From NCBI GenBank assembly GCA_013368315.1, contig JAACJM010000220.1, positions 62,001 to 126,000 of the forward strand: a DNA stretch of 64,000 nucleotides, written 5' to 3'. Shown here in pieces: positions 44,006-56,575 of this stretch (position 1 is its first letter; every line of letters begins with the position of its first letter). The notes under the pieces were generated by a model. It was not told the DNA's origin, did no database searches, and was given only the letters and a program-made list of their open reading frames with translations. The DNA comes from Tetrapyrgos nigripes. Its lineage: Eukaryota > Basidiomycota > Agaricomycetes > Agaricales > Campanellaceae. Both the position numbers and the translations under genes were made by a program.

Positions 44006-45157
44006 GACCAAACACACTCTGCCAAGAGAAACATATTCAAAGTGGTGAGTTGCTGTCTTCATCTCGCTTTTCTTAAACTTGGCTCTAATCATTGTCTCTC
44101 TCACTTATCTCGCTTACTGATGTCCTTAGTGGTTGCAAGGACTGCGTGGTTGGTGCTATCACTAGAGCAGGCTTCCTTCCACAACACCTGCATTGAGGAA
44201 GTCCTTCGTTACCATCCCATCTCTCCCTGGGTCACTCATGAGTCTGCCGCCAATAACATCATTCCCTTGTCTGAACCCTGTTATCTCCTCCTCCAGTGCC
44301 CCCATCACTCAGTTCAAGATCAGCAAGCATACACCGGTCCTTGCCTTGACTTGTGCCTACAATTGGTAATTCTCTTTATGTTTTTCTATTTGTCCATTCC
44401 TTTGCTCACATTGTTTCGCAGTCATCCTTCCCATCCTTCTGTGTTGGGTGCCAATGTTGATGTCTGGAACCCTCACTGCCACCTTTCAATAGGGTATAGT
44501 GAGGACACCTTGCTTATTGTGGTAGGGTTGGTCTTGCTGTCAGAGTAGCTAGTCTCTAGATACTGTATGTTACTGTAATAATGCTGTGAATAAACATGAT
44601 TAGTTCATTTAGCCTTTTTGATTGCAAGAATTTTCAATAGCATTGAAAAACTGCTAGATTCTGATGTAGCTCAAGCAATGTCATGGCCATTATCAGCTTC
44701 AAAATTTATTTTGGGCTTTTTATGGATGAAATTTTCTTTGATCCCTTTTCTCCTTAATGTTGTCACAGTGGCCATAGGGAATATGATTATCTTCAATCTT
44801 AAAATGCTCAAAATAATTTTCGTGATTGTTGGAGCATATACCGAAGTGGGTAGCAATACAATTCTGAGCATCTTCTCAAACATGATTTCCTATTTTGAGT
44901 ATTGTCCAAGCCATATTGTACTGTCAACCTTTTTTTCCTCAATATTCTACTGATAACTGTATTCCACAAAAGTAAACTCTTCTGTATAAGTAGAGATATT
45001 ATTCTCAATCTAAAATTTATCTTATACATTGTCTGACCTTGTACTAAACTGGGTAGCAATACACTGACCAAGATATTACCTGCACATTATTTTGAATTTT
45101 GCTCATTTTACAGGCCTTATAAGCCCTTATAAGAAACCTGCCTTTTTCTGACGTTGA
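44006..45157. other. Right part of the 8.6-kb insertion, no recognised gene
   Basis: A plus-strand open frame to 44,548 includes CIEEVLRYHPISPW, which recalls a P450 helix but without any other P450 motif. From about 44,580 the DNA is AT-rich and non-coding. Confidence 0.35.
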
Positions 45158-45292
45158 CATTTCATGGGGTTGGCCATTCAGTAATGCCTTTGACTTTGAT
45201 GGGATCCATCACCAATGTGTTGTGAGAGATGATGAGACCTAGGAATTCTACTGAGCTGGCTTCGAAGGTGCATTTCTCTGGTTTGGCATAAA
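45158..45292 (-). pseudogene. Gypsy pol fragment (RT thumb), left-hand part of a nested copy
   Basis: On the minus strand: VYAKPEKCTFEASSVEFLGL, ISHNTLVMDPIKVKGITEWP. Collinear with 26,480-26,610 of the chromovirus and contiguous in the protein with the fragment at 36,075-36,515. It is cut at the YAKPEKC codons by the element starting at 45,293. Confidence 0.92.
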
Positions 45293-45305
45293 CACTGGGC
45301 GCAAA

Positions 45306-46235
45306 TTGGCATAAATCCTCTGCCTTATCGGAATATTATGAAGGATTTATTTTGAACCACTCAATTAGTAAGTCAGCAGGTCATACAGGAGTATTACTGG
45401 AATGAAATCCTTAAAGATGAAGTCACCTTGACTTACTGAAGACTTTCAGTGTGACATATTGTCACAATAAAGCATACTATAATACATTGTGAAATTACTG
45501 AAGTATTTCAATGTGACTTTTGTCTCAGTAAGACATTAATAATACAAAGTGGAATTACAGGTGACTTTCAGTGTGACAGAAGGTCACAGTATGGTAAACT
45601 GTAATACAGCAAGGATATACACAGGATTTACAAGGACATGAAAATTGGAACATTCTGAAAAGCAACAGTAATTCACATTGTAATAACAGAAGATTTACAG
45701 TGTGACTTTAAGGTCACAGTAATACATGTGTAATGAAACTTGTATTATGGAAGAATTGTGCTGGTAAAATTAGCATAAATCCTCTGTCTTATGGGGGTAT
45801 TATGAAGGATTTATTTTGAACTACTCAATTAGTAAGTCATCAGGTCATACAGGAGTATTACTAAAATGAAATTTTGAAAGATGTATTCAATAATACCTCA
45901 GTAAGTCCAGGTGACTTACTGAAGGTTTTCAGTGTGACAGGATGTCACATTAAAGCATACTGTAATACAATTGGAATTTTCAGGAGTATTTCAGTGTGAG
46001 TTTTTGTCACAGTAAGATATTAATAATCCAAGGTAGAATTACAGGAGACTTTCAATGTGACAGAAGGTTACAGTATGGTAAAGTGTAATACACTGAGGAT
46101 ATACACAGGATTTACAAAATTGAAACATTCTGAACAGCAACAGTAATTTACAGCATATTAACACAAGATTTACAGTGTGACTTTAAGGTCACAGTAATAC
46201 ACTAATAATGTTACTTGTATTACTGGAGAATTACA
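45306..46235 (+). repeat. Subterminal region of element 1: two tandem copies of a 465-bp unit
   Basis: Copies 45,306-45,770 and 45,771-46,235 share GCATAAATCCTCTG, TATTATGAAGGATTTATTTT, CTCAATTAGTAAGTC and a ladder of TGTGAC-N5/6-GTCACA palindromes (45,450; 45,572; 45,701; 45,933; 46,176). About 85-90 percent alike by eye. Confidence 0.85.
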
Positions 46236-46677
46236 GGTAAGGGGACTGAAATTGGCTGCAAATAATTCTTGCAAGAAACTAATTACTATGACAAGAGTAT
46301 TACAGTATGAGAGGAGGGTCCACATAATACCTGCAAAAGTCAGGAGGAATTACAGAGGAAATACATGGTGGAAAAGGGTTGATAAAGTCTCTGGCAAATC
46401 AGCCTGATTGACAGATGGTTTAGACAATCCTTAATGATAAAAAGTGATTTTGAGTTGGAAATTGAAAGGAGAAAAGAGATTCAACAGCAAAGTGAAGTTG
46501 AGCATCATAGGAGCCATCCATCTGGGTGCTCAAGACTTGCACGAAGTGTGGATCCTGCAAGTACAAACACATTCTAAGCATGTACAAGAGAAGTTGCATT
46601 CAACATCAGTATCACCAACACAATGGCAGTCCATGGTGGCTATCTTCTAGTATCAACTGCAAGGTGCTTATGACTGA
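46236..46677. other. Transition between subterminal region and 41-bp array
   Basis: AT-rich at first. From about 46,525 it contains diverged words of the array in the opposite sense (GCACGAAGTGTGGATCC), so it may be a decayed array edge. No gene. Confidence 0.4.
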
Positions 46678-49600
46678 CGCCATCCACACTTCATTCTCAA
46701 GGAATGCATACTTCATGCAGGTGTCATTGTCAGGGAATCCACACTTCATGCACCTAGAATGCATTCCCCCTCAAGGAATGCACACTTCATGCACATGTCA
46801 CACCTAGAATGTATTCGTCCTGAAGTAATCCACACTTCATGCAGGTGTCACACACCTCAAATGCATTCACCCTCAAGGAATCCACACGTCATGCAGGTGT
46901 CATGCACCTAGAATGCAATCACCCTCATGGAATCCACACTTCACACACCTAGAATGCATTCGTCCTCACATCAAGGATGCACTTGTCCTCAAGGAATTCA
47001 CACTTCATACACCTGGAAGCCACACCTCACTCACCTAGAATGCATTTGTTCTCAAGGAATGCACACTTCAGGCACATGTTGTGCACCTAGAATAGATTCA
47101 TCGTGAAGGAATCCACACTTCATGCACCTAGAATGGCTCCATTCTCAAGGAAGGCACACTTCAGACACCTAAAATTAATTCACACTTAAGGAATCCACAC
47201 TTCATGCACCTAGAATGCATTCACCCTCACAGAGTCCACACTTCACACACCTAGAATGTATTCACCCTCAAGGAATCCACACTTCACACACCTAGAATGC
47301 ATTCACCCTCACAGAATCCCCACTTCACACACCTAGAATGTACTTGTCCTGAAGGAATCAAAACTTCATGCACCTAGAATGGCTTCATTCTTGAGGATTG
47401 CACACTTGATGCAGGTGTCGCAGAGCTAGAATGTATTCACCCTCAAGGAAAGCACACTTCACGCACCTATAATGCATTCACCCTCACAGAATCCACGCTT
47501 CACACACCTAGAATGCATTCATGCTCAAGGAATCCCCACCTCATGCACATGTTGTGCACCTAGAATACATTTGTCCTCAAGGAATCCACATTTCACGCAC
47601 CTAGAATGCATTCAACCTCAAGCAATCCACACTTCATGCACATAGAATGGATTTGTTCTCAAGGAATGCACACTTCATCCACCTGGAATCCACACTACAC
47701 TCACCTAGAATGCTTTTTTTTTCAAGGAATGCACACTTCATGCACCTGTCACGCACCTAGAATACAGTCCTCAAAAAATCTACACTTCACACACCTAGAA
47801 TGTATTCGTCCTGAAGTAATCCACACATCATGCACCTAGAATGGCTTCATTCTCAAGGTTCCCACAAGAGGACAACTCCATTCGAGGTGCATGACACATG
47901 CATGAAGTGTGCACTGCTTCAGAACGCACTTCATGCACCTAGAATGGCTTCATTCTCAAGGATTCCCCACTTCATCCAGGTGTCGCACACCTCAAATGCG
48001 TTCACCCTCAAGGAATGCACACTTCATGCAAGTGTCATACACCTAGAATGCATTCACCTCATGAAATTCACACTTCACACACCTAGAATGGATTCACCCA
48101 AGGAATCCACACTTCACACACCTAGAATGCATTCACACTCAAGGAATCCACATTTCATGCACATGTCACGTGCATAGAATATATTTGTCCTGAAGGAATC
48201 CACACTTCATGCACCTGGAATCCACACTTCACTCACCTAGAATGCACACTTCATGCACATGTCAGAAACCTAGAATGTATTCATCCTGAAGGAATTCACA
48301 CTTCATGCACCTGGAATCCACACTTCATGGACCTAGAATGGCTTCATTCTAAAGGAATGCACACTTCATGCAGGTGTTGCACACCTTGAATGAATTTGTC
48401 CTCAAGGAATGCAAGGTATTCACCCTCAAGGAATGAACACTTCACACACCTAGAATGCAGACTTCGTGCACCTAGAATGCATTCACACTCACAGAATCCA
48501 CATTTCACACACCTAGAATGCATTCAGACTCAAGGGATCCACACTTCATGCATAGGTCACACACCTAGAATGTATTTGTCCTGAAGGAATCCACACTTGA
48601 CACACAGGGGTCACACACCTAGAATGCATTTGTCCTCAAAGAATCCACACTTCACACACCTAGAATGTATTTGTCCTGAAGGAATCCACACTTGACACAC
48701 AGGGGTCACACACCTAGAATGCATTTGTCCTCAAAGAATCCACACTTCACACACCTAGAATGCATTCCCCTTCAAGGAATCCATACTTCATGCACCTGGA
48801 ATGCATTCACCCTCAAGGAATCCACACTTCATGCAGGTGTCATGCATTTAGAATGCATTTGTCTTCAAGGAATCCACACCTCACACACCTAAAATGCATT
48901 TACCCTCAAGGAATCCATACTTCATGCACATGTCACACACACACCTAGAATGCATTCACCCTCAAGGAATCCACACTTCATGCACATGTCACGTGACTAG
49001 AATGTATTCGTCCTCAAAGAAGCCACACTTCATGCACCTAGAATCCATTCATCCTCAAGGGATGCACCCTTCATGCACTTGGAATCCACACTTCACTCAC
49101 CTACAATGCATTTTTCTCAAGGAATCCACACTTCATGGACATTTCACACACCTAGAATGTATTTGTCCTGAAGGAATCCACACTTTATGCACCTAGAATG
49201 GCTTCATTCTCAAGGAATGCACACTTCATGCAGGTTTTACACACCTTGAATGCATTTGTCCTCAAGGAATCCACAGTTCATGCACCTAGAATGCATTCAC
49301 ACATGCATATGGGACACACCTAGAATTTATTCATCCTGAAGGAATCCACACTTCATGCACCTAGCATAGCTTCATTGTTAAGGAATGCACACTTCATGCA
49401 GGTGTTGCACAGCTAGAATGCTTTCATCATCCACCTAGAATGTATTCACCCTCAAGGAATTCACACTTCATGCACCTAGAATGCATTCACCCTCACAGAA
49501 TCCACACTTCACACACCTAGAATGCATTCAAACTGAAGGAATCCACACTTCATGGGCACGTGTTGCTCAAGTAATTCACACTTCATGCACCTAGAATGCA

Positions 49601-51535
49601 TTTGCCCTCAAGGAATCCACACTTCATGCACCTAGAATGCATCTGTCTTCAAGGAATGCACACTTCATGCACATGTCATCCTGAAGGAATCCACACTTTA
49701 TGCACCTGGAATGGCTTCATTCTCAAGGTGTCGCACACCTTGAATGCATTTATCCTCAACGAATCCATCCTTCATGCACCTAGAATGCATTCACCTTCAA
49801 GGAATGCACACTTCACACACCAATAATGCATTCACCCTCAAGGAATGCACACTTTATGCACATGTCACACACCTAGAATGTATTTGTCCTGAAGGAATCC
49901 ACACTTCATGCACCTAGAATGGCACCCTTTATGCAGGTGTTGCACCCCTAGAAGGCATTGATCCTCAAGGAATCCATGCTTCATGCACCTAGAATGCATT
50001 CGCCCTCAAGGAATCCACACTTCATGCACTTAGAATGCATTCACCCTCAAGGGATCCACACTTAATGCAGCTGGAATGCATTCCTCCTCAAGGAAGGCAC
50101 ACTTCATGCACATGGAATCCACACTTCACTCACCCAGAATGCATTTGTTCTCCAGGAATGCAAACTTGATGCACATGTTGCACACCTAGAATGTATTAGT
50201 CCTGAAGGAATCCACCCCTCATGCATCTGGAATGGCTTCATTCTCAAGGAATCCAAACTTCATGCAGGTGTTGTGCACCTAGAATGCATTTGTCCTCCAG
50301 GAATCCACACTTCATGCACCTAGAATGTATTCACCCTCAAGGAATCCACATTGAATGCACATGTTGCACACTTAGAATCCACACTTCATGCAGGTGTTGT
50401 GCACCTAAAATGGATTTGTCCTCAAGGAATCCACACTTCATGCACCTAGAATGCATTCACCCTAAAGGAATGGACACTTCACCCTCATGGAATTCACACT
50501 TCATACACCTAGAATGCATTCATCCTCACAGAATCCACACTTCACACACCTAGAATGCATTCACACTCAAGGAATCCACACTTCATGCACATGTCACACA
50601 CCTAGAATGTATTCGTCCTGAAGGAATCCACACTTCATGCAGGTGTCACACAGCTAGAATGCACTTGTCCTCAAGGAATCCACACCTCGTGCATTTAGAA
50701 GGCATTTACCCTCAAGGAATCCAGACTCTATGCAGATGTCACACACCTGGAATTCATCCATCCTCAAGGAATCCACACTTTACACACCTAGAATGCATTC
50801 AGACTTAAGGAATCCACACTTCATGCACATGTCACACACCTAGAATCTATTCGTCCTGAAGGAATCCAAACTTCATGCACCTAGAATGGCTTCATTTGTG
50901 AGGAATGCACACTTGATGCAGGTGTCATACAGCTAGAATGCACACTTCATGCACCTAGAATGCATTCACTCTCACAGAATCCACACTTCACACACCTAGA
51001 ATCCATTCACACTCAAGGAATACACACTTCATGCACATGTCACACACCTAGAATGTATTCGTCCTGAAGGAATCCACACTTGACAAACAGGTGTTGCATA
51101 CCTAGAGTGTACTCACCCACACTTCATGAACCTATAATGCACTCTTCACACACCTAGAATGCATTCATGCTCAAGGAATCCACATTTCACACACCTAGAA
51201 TGCATTCACCCTCAAGCAATCCACACTTCATGCACATGTAATGGGCCTAGAACATATTTGTTCTGAAGGAATCCTCACTTCATACATCTAGAATGCATTT
51301 GTTCTCAAGGAATGCACACTTCATCCACTTGGAATCCACACTACACTCGCCTAGAATGCATTTGTTTTCAAGGAATGCACACTTCATGCACTTGTTGCAC
51401 ACCTAGAATGTAGTCGTCCTCAAGGGATCTACACTTCACACACCTAGAATGTATTCCTCCTGAAGTAATCCACACTTCATGCACCTAGAATGGCTTCATT
51501 CTCAAGGTTCCCACATGAGGACAAATGCAATCCAG
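46678..51535 (+). repeat. 41-bp minisatellite array, forward orientation
   Basis: Consensus core CACCTAGAATGCATTCACCC then TCAAGGAATCCACACTTCATG (41 bp). Longer units insert about 11 bp (CACATGTCACA type) before the next CACCTAGAATG. More than 100 diverged copies. Open frames inside repeat the same peptide words (RNPHFMHLECI, QGIHTSCTC) and are artefacts. A short inverted patch occurs at about 47,880-47,920. Confidence 0.9.
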
Positions 51536-52384
51536 GTGTGACATGTACATGAAGTGTGCATTCTAGGTGGGTGAAGTGTGGATTCCAGGTGCATGAAGTG
51601 TGGATTCCTTGAGGACAAATGGATCATAGGTGTGTCCTTGAAGGTGAACACATTCTAGGTGCATGAAGGGTGCATCCCTTTAGGACGAATGCATCCTAGG
51701 TGTGAGACACTTGTGTGAAGTGTGCATTCCTTGAGAATCGAGCCATTCTAGGTGCATGAAGTATGGATTCCTTCAGGACGAATACATTGTAGGTGCGCAA
51801 CATGTGCATGAAATGTGGATTCCTTGAACGCGAATGGATTCTAGGTGTGAGGGTGAATGGATTCTAGGTGCATAAATTGTGGATTCCTTGAGGATGAATG
51901 CATTCTAGGTGTGCGACACATGTATGAAGTGTCCATTCCTTGAGAACAAATGCATTCTAGGTGAGTCAACTGTGGATTCCAGATGCATGAAGTGTGGATT
52001 CCTTGAAGACAAATGCATTCTAGGTGTGCAAAACCGGCATGAAGTGTGCATTCCTTGAGAATAAAGGCATTCTAGGTGCATGACGTGTGGATTCCTCAAC
52101 AGTGAATGCATTCTAGATGCGTGAAGTGTGGATCACATGAGGGTGAATGCATTCTAGTTGTGTGAAGTGTGGATTCTTTGAGGACGAATGCATTCTAGAT
52201 GTGTGACATGGGCATGAAGTGTGGATTCCTTGAGGATGACTGCATTTCAGGTGTGTGAGACCTGCATGAAGTGTGGATTCTAGGTGTGTGACATGTGCAT
52301 GAAGCCTGGATTCCTTGAGGGTGAATGAATTCTAGGTGCATGAAGTGTGGATTCCTGGAGAACACATGCATTCTAGATGCATGA
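51536..52384 (-). repeat. 41-bp minisatellite array, reverse orientation, left of the nested element
   Basis: From about 51,536 the same unit reads as TGAAGTGTGGATTCCTTGAG and CATTCTAGGTG. It continues in the same orientation at 62,056 after the nested element. Confidence 0.9.
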
Positions 52385-53440
52385 CACTGGGTGCAAATAC
52401 CCATAAATACATCGTCATACTGTGATATTACTGAAGACTTACTCAGTGCCAATCAGTTTGTAAATCCCCATGTATTATGGAAGTATTATGTTAAAGCCAA
52501 GATTTCACAGCAATTCCATAAGGTTTCTGTAAATCAGGGTGTATTACTGGGGTCTTTCTATGTGAGATTCTGTCACAGTAATACATAGTACAATACCATT
52601 GAGAAATACAGAAACATTTTGTTGTGACACAGAGTCACAGTATGTCATAGAGTAATACAGCCTGGATTTATAGAAGGCTTACACAAATGAAATACTGTAA
52701 ATACACTGTCATACTATGACATTACTAAAGACTTACTTAGTGCCAATCAATTGTATATCTCTGTGTATTACAGAAGTCTTACAGAAGTATTACAGAAAAG
52801 CAAAAATTTCACAACAGTTCCATAAGGATTCTGTAAATCAAGTTGTATTACTAGGATTTTTCAATGTGACATTCTGTCACAGTAAGACATAGCATAATAC
52901 CATTAAGATATACAGAGATATCTTGATGTGACACATGGTCACAGTATGTCATATAGTAAGACTGGCCAGTTTTACAGAAGATTTATGAGATTAAAAGCTA
53001 TAGTAAATCACAAGAAATTGTCATTGTATTTATGATAGATTTACTGAGTGACAAAATGGTCACAGAAATGGATCAATGAAATCAGGTGTATTATGGAAGC
53101 TTTATGGAATCCAAAATATTTCCATAGAATGTCATAAGATCACAGAAAAGTCTTACACCAAGATGGAATACATATAGTATCCTGGATATGCTGAAAGAGT
53201 TAAAGTATGACCCCTGTAAGTCAAGGGGAGTTATTTTAAATTTATTGAATAGCAGGTATTCCATAAATCTTGGGTAAATCATATAGACTTACATAAGATA
53301 TATATAAAGACGGGAGTTCATAAAATGATAGTGTAAGAGTGCAAGTCTTACTGTAGATTTATGGAATCAGAAGTCAAATTTTTGAAGATAGTGAAGGTGT
53401 ACAAAAGGTATACAAAATGTGGGGAGCTGCTGTGAAGAAT
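52385..53440 (+). repeat. Left long terminal inverted repeat of element 2
   Basis: Nearly identical to 60,995-62,055 inverted. It has two tandem subunits of about 290 bp (starting near 52,408 and 52,698), each with TGTGA(C/G)-N5-GTCACA palindromes (52,561; 52,623; 52,865; 52,927). The 63-codon frame at 53,091-53,282 is preserved unchanged in the other arm but has no features of a gene. Confidence 0.9.
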
Positions 53441-56105
53441 ATCATTGTCGTGAAGGTGTCACAAAAGTGTCATGAAGGTATCGTGAAAGTGTTGCAAAGG
53501 TGTCATGAAGATGTCGTGAAGGTGTTGCAAAGGTGTTGCAAAGGTGTCATGAAGGTGTCATGAAGGTGTTGCAAAGGTGTCATGAAGATGTCGCCAAAGG
53601 TGCCGTGAGGGTGTTGCAAAGGTTTGGTGAAGGTATCATGAACGTATTGGGAAGGTGTCACAAAGGTATGGTGAAGATGTTGCAAAGGTGTCACAAAGGT
53701 GTTGTGAAGGTATCGCAAAGGTGTCATAAAGATGTCGCTGAAGGTATCGTGAAGATGTTATGAAGATGTCGCGAAGGTATCATGAAGGTATTGAGAAGAT
53801 GTCAGGAAGGTATCAGGAAGGTGTCATGAAGATGTCATGAAAGTGTCGTGAAGGTATCAGGCAGGTGTTGTGAAGGTATGGGGAAGTGTTGTGAAGGCAT
53901 TGGAAGGTGTCTGGAGGTATTGTGAAGGTGTCATGAAGATGTCATGAAGGTGCGGTGAAGGAGTGTCATGAAGATGCCATGAAGGGGTCATGAAGGTGTC
54001 ATGAAGGTGTTGCAAAGGTTTTGTGAAGGTGTCATGAAGGTATTGGGAAGGTGTCATGAAAGTATCAAGAAGGTATTGTGAAAGTGGTGTGAGGGTGTCA
54101 TGAAGATGTCATGAAGGTGTCATGAAGGTGTTGCAAAGGTTTTGTGAAGGTGTCATGAAGGTAGCGTGAAGGTGTCGTCATGAAGGTGTTGCAAAGAAGG
54201 CATTGTGAAGGTGTTATGAAGATGTCACAAAGGTGTCACAAAGGTGTTGTGAAGGGGTCAGGAAAGTGCCATGAAGATGTCGTGAAGGTGTCGTGAAGGT
54301 GTTGCAAAGGTTTCATGAAGGTGTTCTGAAGGCGTGCTGAAGGTGTGGTGAAGGGGTGTCGTGGTGAAGGTGTTGTCAAGATGTCGTGAAGGTATCGTGA
54401 AGGTGCTGTGAAGGTACCTTTTTGCCACCGACATCTTCATAACACCTTCACGATACCTTCAGTGAAGGTGTCGCAAAGGTGTCGCAAAGGTGTCATGAAG
54501 GTGTTGTGAAGGTGTTGTGAAGGTGTCATGAAGGTGTTGCAAAGGTGTTGCAAAGGTGTCATGAAGATGTCGCTGAAGGTGCCGTGAGGGTGTTGCAAAG
54601 TTTGGTGAAGGTATCATGAAGGTATTGGGAAGGTGTCAAGAAGGTATCATGAAGATGTTGCAAAGGTATTGGGAAGGTGTTGTGAAGGTATCGTGAAGGT
54701 TTCATGAAGTGTCATGAAGGTAGCATGATGGTGTTGTTGTGAAGGTGTTGTGAGGGTGTTGCAAAGGTTTGGAAGGTATCATGAAGGTATTGGGAAGTTG
54801 TTGCAAAGGTATCGGGAAGGTGTTGTGAAGGTATCATGAAGGTGTCATGAAGATGTCATGAAGGTGTTGTGAAGGGGTTGTGAAGGTGTCAGGAAGGTAT
54901 CAGAAAGGTGTTGTGAAGGTAGCATGAAGGTGTCATGAAGGTATTGGGAGGGTGTCACTAAGGTGTTGTGAAGGTGTCACAAAGATGTCATGAAGATGTT
55001 GTGAAGGTGTCGTGAGGGTGTTGCAAAGGTTTGGTGAAGGTAGCATGAAGGTATTGGAAAGGTGTTGTAAAGGTACTGTGAAGATGTTGCAAAGGTATCA
55101 GGAAGGTGTTGTGAAGGCATTGTGAAAGTGTCATGAAGATGTCATGAAGGTGTTGTGAAGGTGTCATTGTGAAGGTGTCATGAAGATGTCTCTGAAGGTA
55201 TCATGAAGGTGTCATGAAGAGTATTGAGAAGATGCTGGGAAGGTATCGGGAAGGTGTCATGAAGATGTCATGAAGGTGTTGTGAAGGTATCAGGAAGGTG
55301 TTGTGAAGGTATGGGAAAGGTGTTGTGAAGGTGTTGGAAAGGTGTATGAAGGTATTGTGAAGGTGTCATGAAGATGTCATGAAAGTATGGTGAAGGAGTG
55401 TCATGAAGATGTCATGAAGGGGTCACAAAGGTGTCACAAAGGTGTCGTGAAGGGGTTGCAAAGGTGTCAAAAAGATGTCATGAAGATGTCGTGAAGGTAT
55501 GGTGAAGGAGTGTCATGAAGATGTCATGAAGGGGTCACAAAGGTGTCACAAAGGTGTTGTGAAGGGGTTGCAAAGGTGTCATAAAGATGTCATGAAGGTG
55601 CCATGAAGGTGTCATTTGTGAATGTGTCATGAAGGTATCGGGAAGGTGTTATGGAGATGTCATGAAGGTATCATGAAGGTGTTGCGAAGGTGTCGTGAAG
55701 GGGTCGTGAAGGTGTTGCAAAGGTTTTGTGAAGGTGTTCTGAAGATGTCCTGAAGGTGGTGAAGGTGTTGCGACTATGTCGTGAAGTTATTGTGAAGGTG
55801 CTGTGAAGGTACCTTTTTGCCACCAACATCTTTATGACACCTTCACAATACCTTCACAATGCCTTCCCAATACCTTAATGGCAACACTTCACAAAACCTT
55901 CATGACATCTTTATGACATCTTTGCGACCCCTTCACGACACCTTCACGACACCTTCACAATACCTTCACAACACCTTCACGATACCTTCACAACACCTTC
56001 TCGATACCTTCGCAACACCTTTGTGACACCTTCACAACACCTACACAACACCTTCACAACATATTCATGACACCTTCACAATACCTTCAGACACCTCTCC
56101 AACAC
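53441..56105 (+). repeat. 11-bp minisatellite, left arm
   Basis: Unit GAAGGTGTCAT with variants (GAAGATGTCGT, CAAAGGTGTTG). Mostly forward, with inverted patches at about 54,415-54,465 and 55,815-56,105, each introduced by GGTACCTTTTTGCCACC. Confidence 0.9.
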
Positions 56106-56575
56106 CTGCATGCACCTTCACCCTCCAGGCTGTCTGTACACTGTCTCTTGTCTCTTGACCACACAGTTGAGGCCAGGGCACCCACATTCAATGGACTGCT
56201 GAGAGACCAAGAGGATGGGGTCGAAGAGGTAGTGGAAGCAGCTGTCATCATGGAGGGTATCAGAGAGGCCATCGCAACCGAAGGTGCCTATGAGGAGCAT
56301 AGCTTCAACAGGGAGCTGGCCAGTGCAAGGACCTGCAGCACTGGAAATGTCAACAGCAGGCACAGGTGGGTTGACTGGACTGGTGCAGAGGTAGCCAGTG
56401 GGGGAGCAGGGATAGGTCTATCAGAAGAGTGCCATGTACCCACTTGCACATGAGATGTTTACCGAGGCCTATGGGAGTCTCACCAATCTGCTGATCAGTG
56501 CCTTGGATAAGGACGTGACACTCGCCAGTACGACTAGACTTCACAGTGAAAGCCTGAGGCCAGGCACCAGAAATG
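56106..56575. other. Unique segment in the left arm, possibly captured host DNA
   Basis: Non-repetitive 470 bp inside the minisatellite, repeated inverted at 57,781-58,255 with a few differences. On the minus strand one frame reads MASLIPSMMTAASTTSSTPS, a Ser/Thr-rich style seen in basidiomycete proteins. On the plus strand a 128-codon frame is open. No homology recognised. Confidence 0.6.

Larger units (their letters stand above)
36516..45157. mobile_element. 8.6-kb insertion in a gypsy pol gene, superfamily uncertain
   Basis: Gypsy coding sequence stops at about 36,515 and resumes at about 45,158 at the next codons of the same gene, so everything between was inserted. The left end reads CAGAGAAATGGCC and the right end, inverted, CAGAAAAAGGCAGG: a short imperfect inverted repeat. 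Flanking TCCTTTGC and ACGTTGAC could be a decayed 8-bp duplication, as in hAT or Zisupton/KDZ elements. Both ends are AT-rich and contain CTTATAAGG-type words. No transposase was recognised. It carries a Brr2-like helicase fragment, hairpin repeats and minisatellites. Confidence 0.55.

Noticed and set aside
44150..44350. Cytochrome P450-like segment CIEEVLRYHPISPW
   Set aside because: Only a single short helix-like match. No heme-binding motif or other P450 landmarks lie nearby.
47606..50553. Many open frames of 60-115 codons with HLEC and TSCTC words
   Set aside because: They are translations of the 41-bp minisatellite and show its periodicity only.
46678..52384. Regularly repeated sequence resembling a CRISPR array
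   Set aside because: There is no alternation of constant repeats with unique spacers; the whole unit repeats with drift. The context is also eukaryotic, with introns and LTR elements.
53091..53282. 63-codon frame conserved exactly in both arms of the palindrome (also 61,158-61,349)
   Set aside because: Conservation is explained by the near-identity of the arms. There is no start context, domain or selection signal beyond that.
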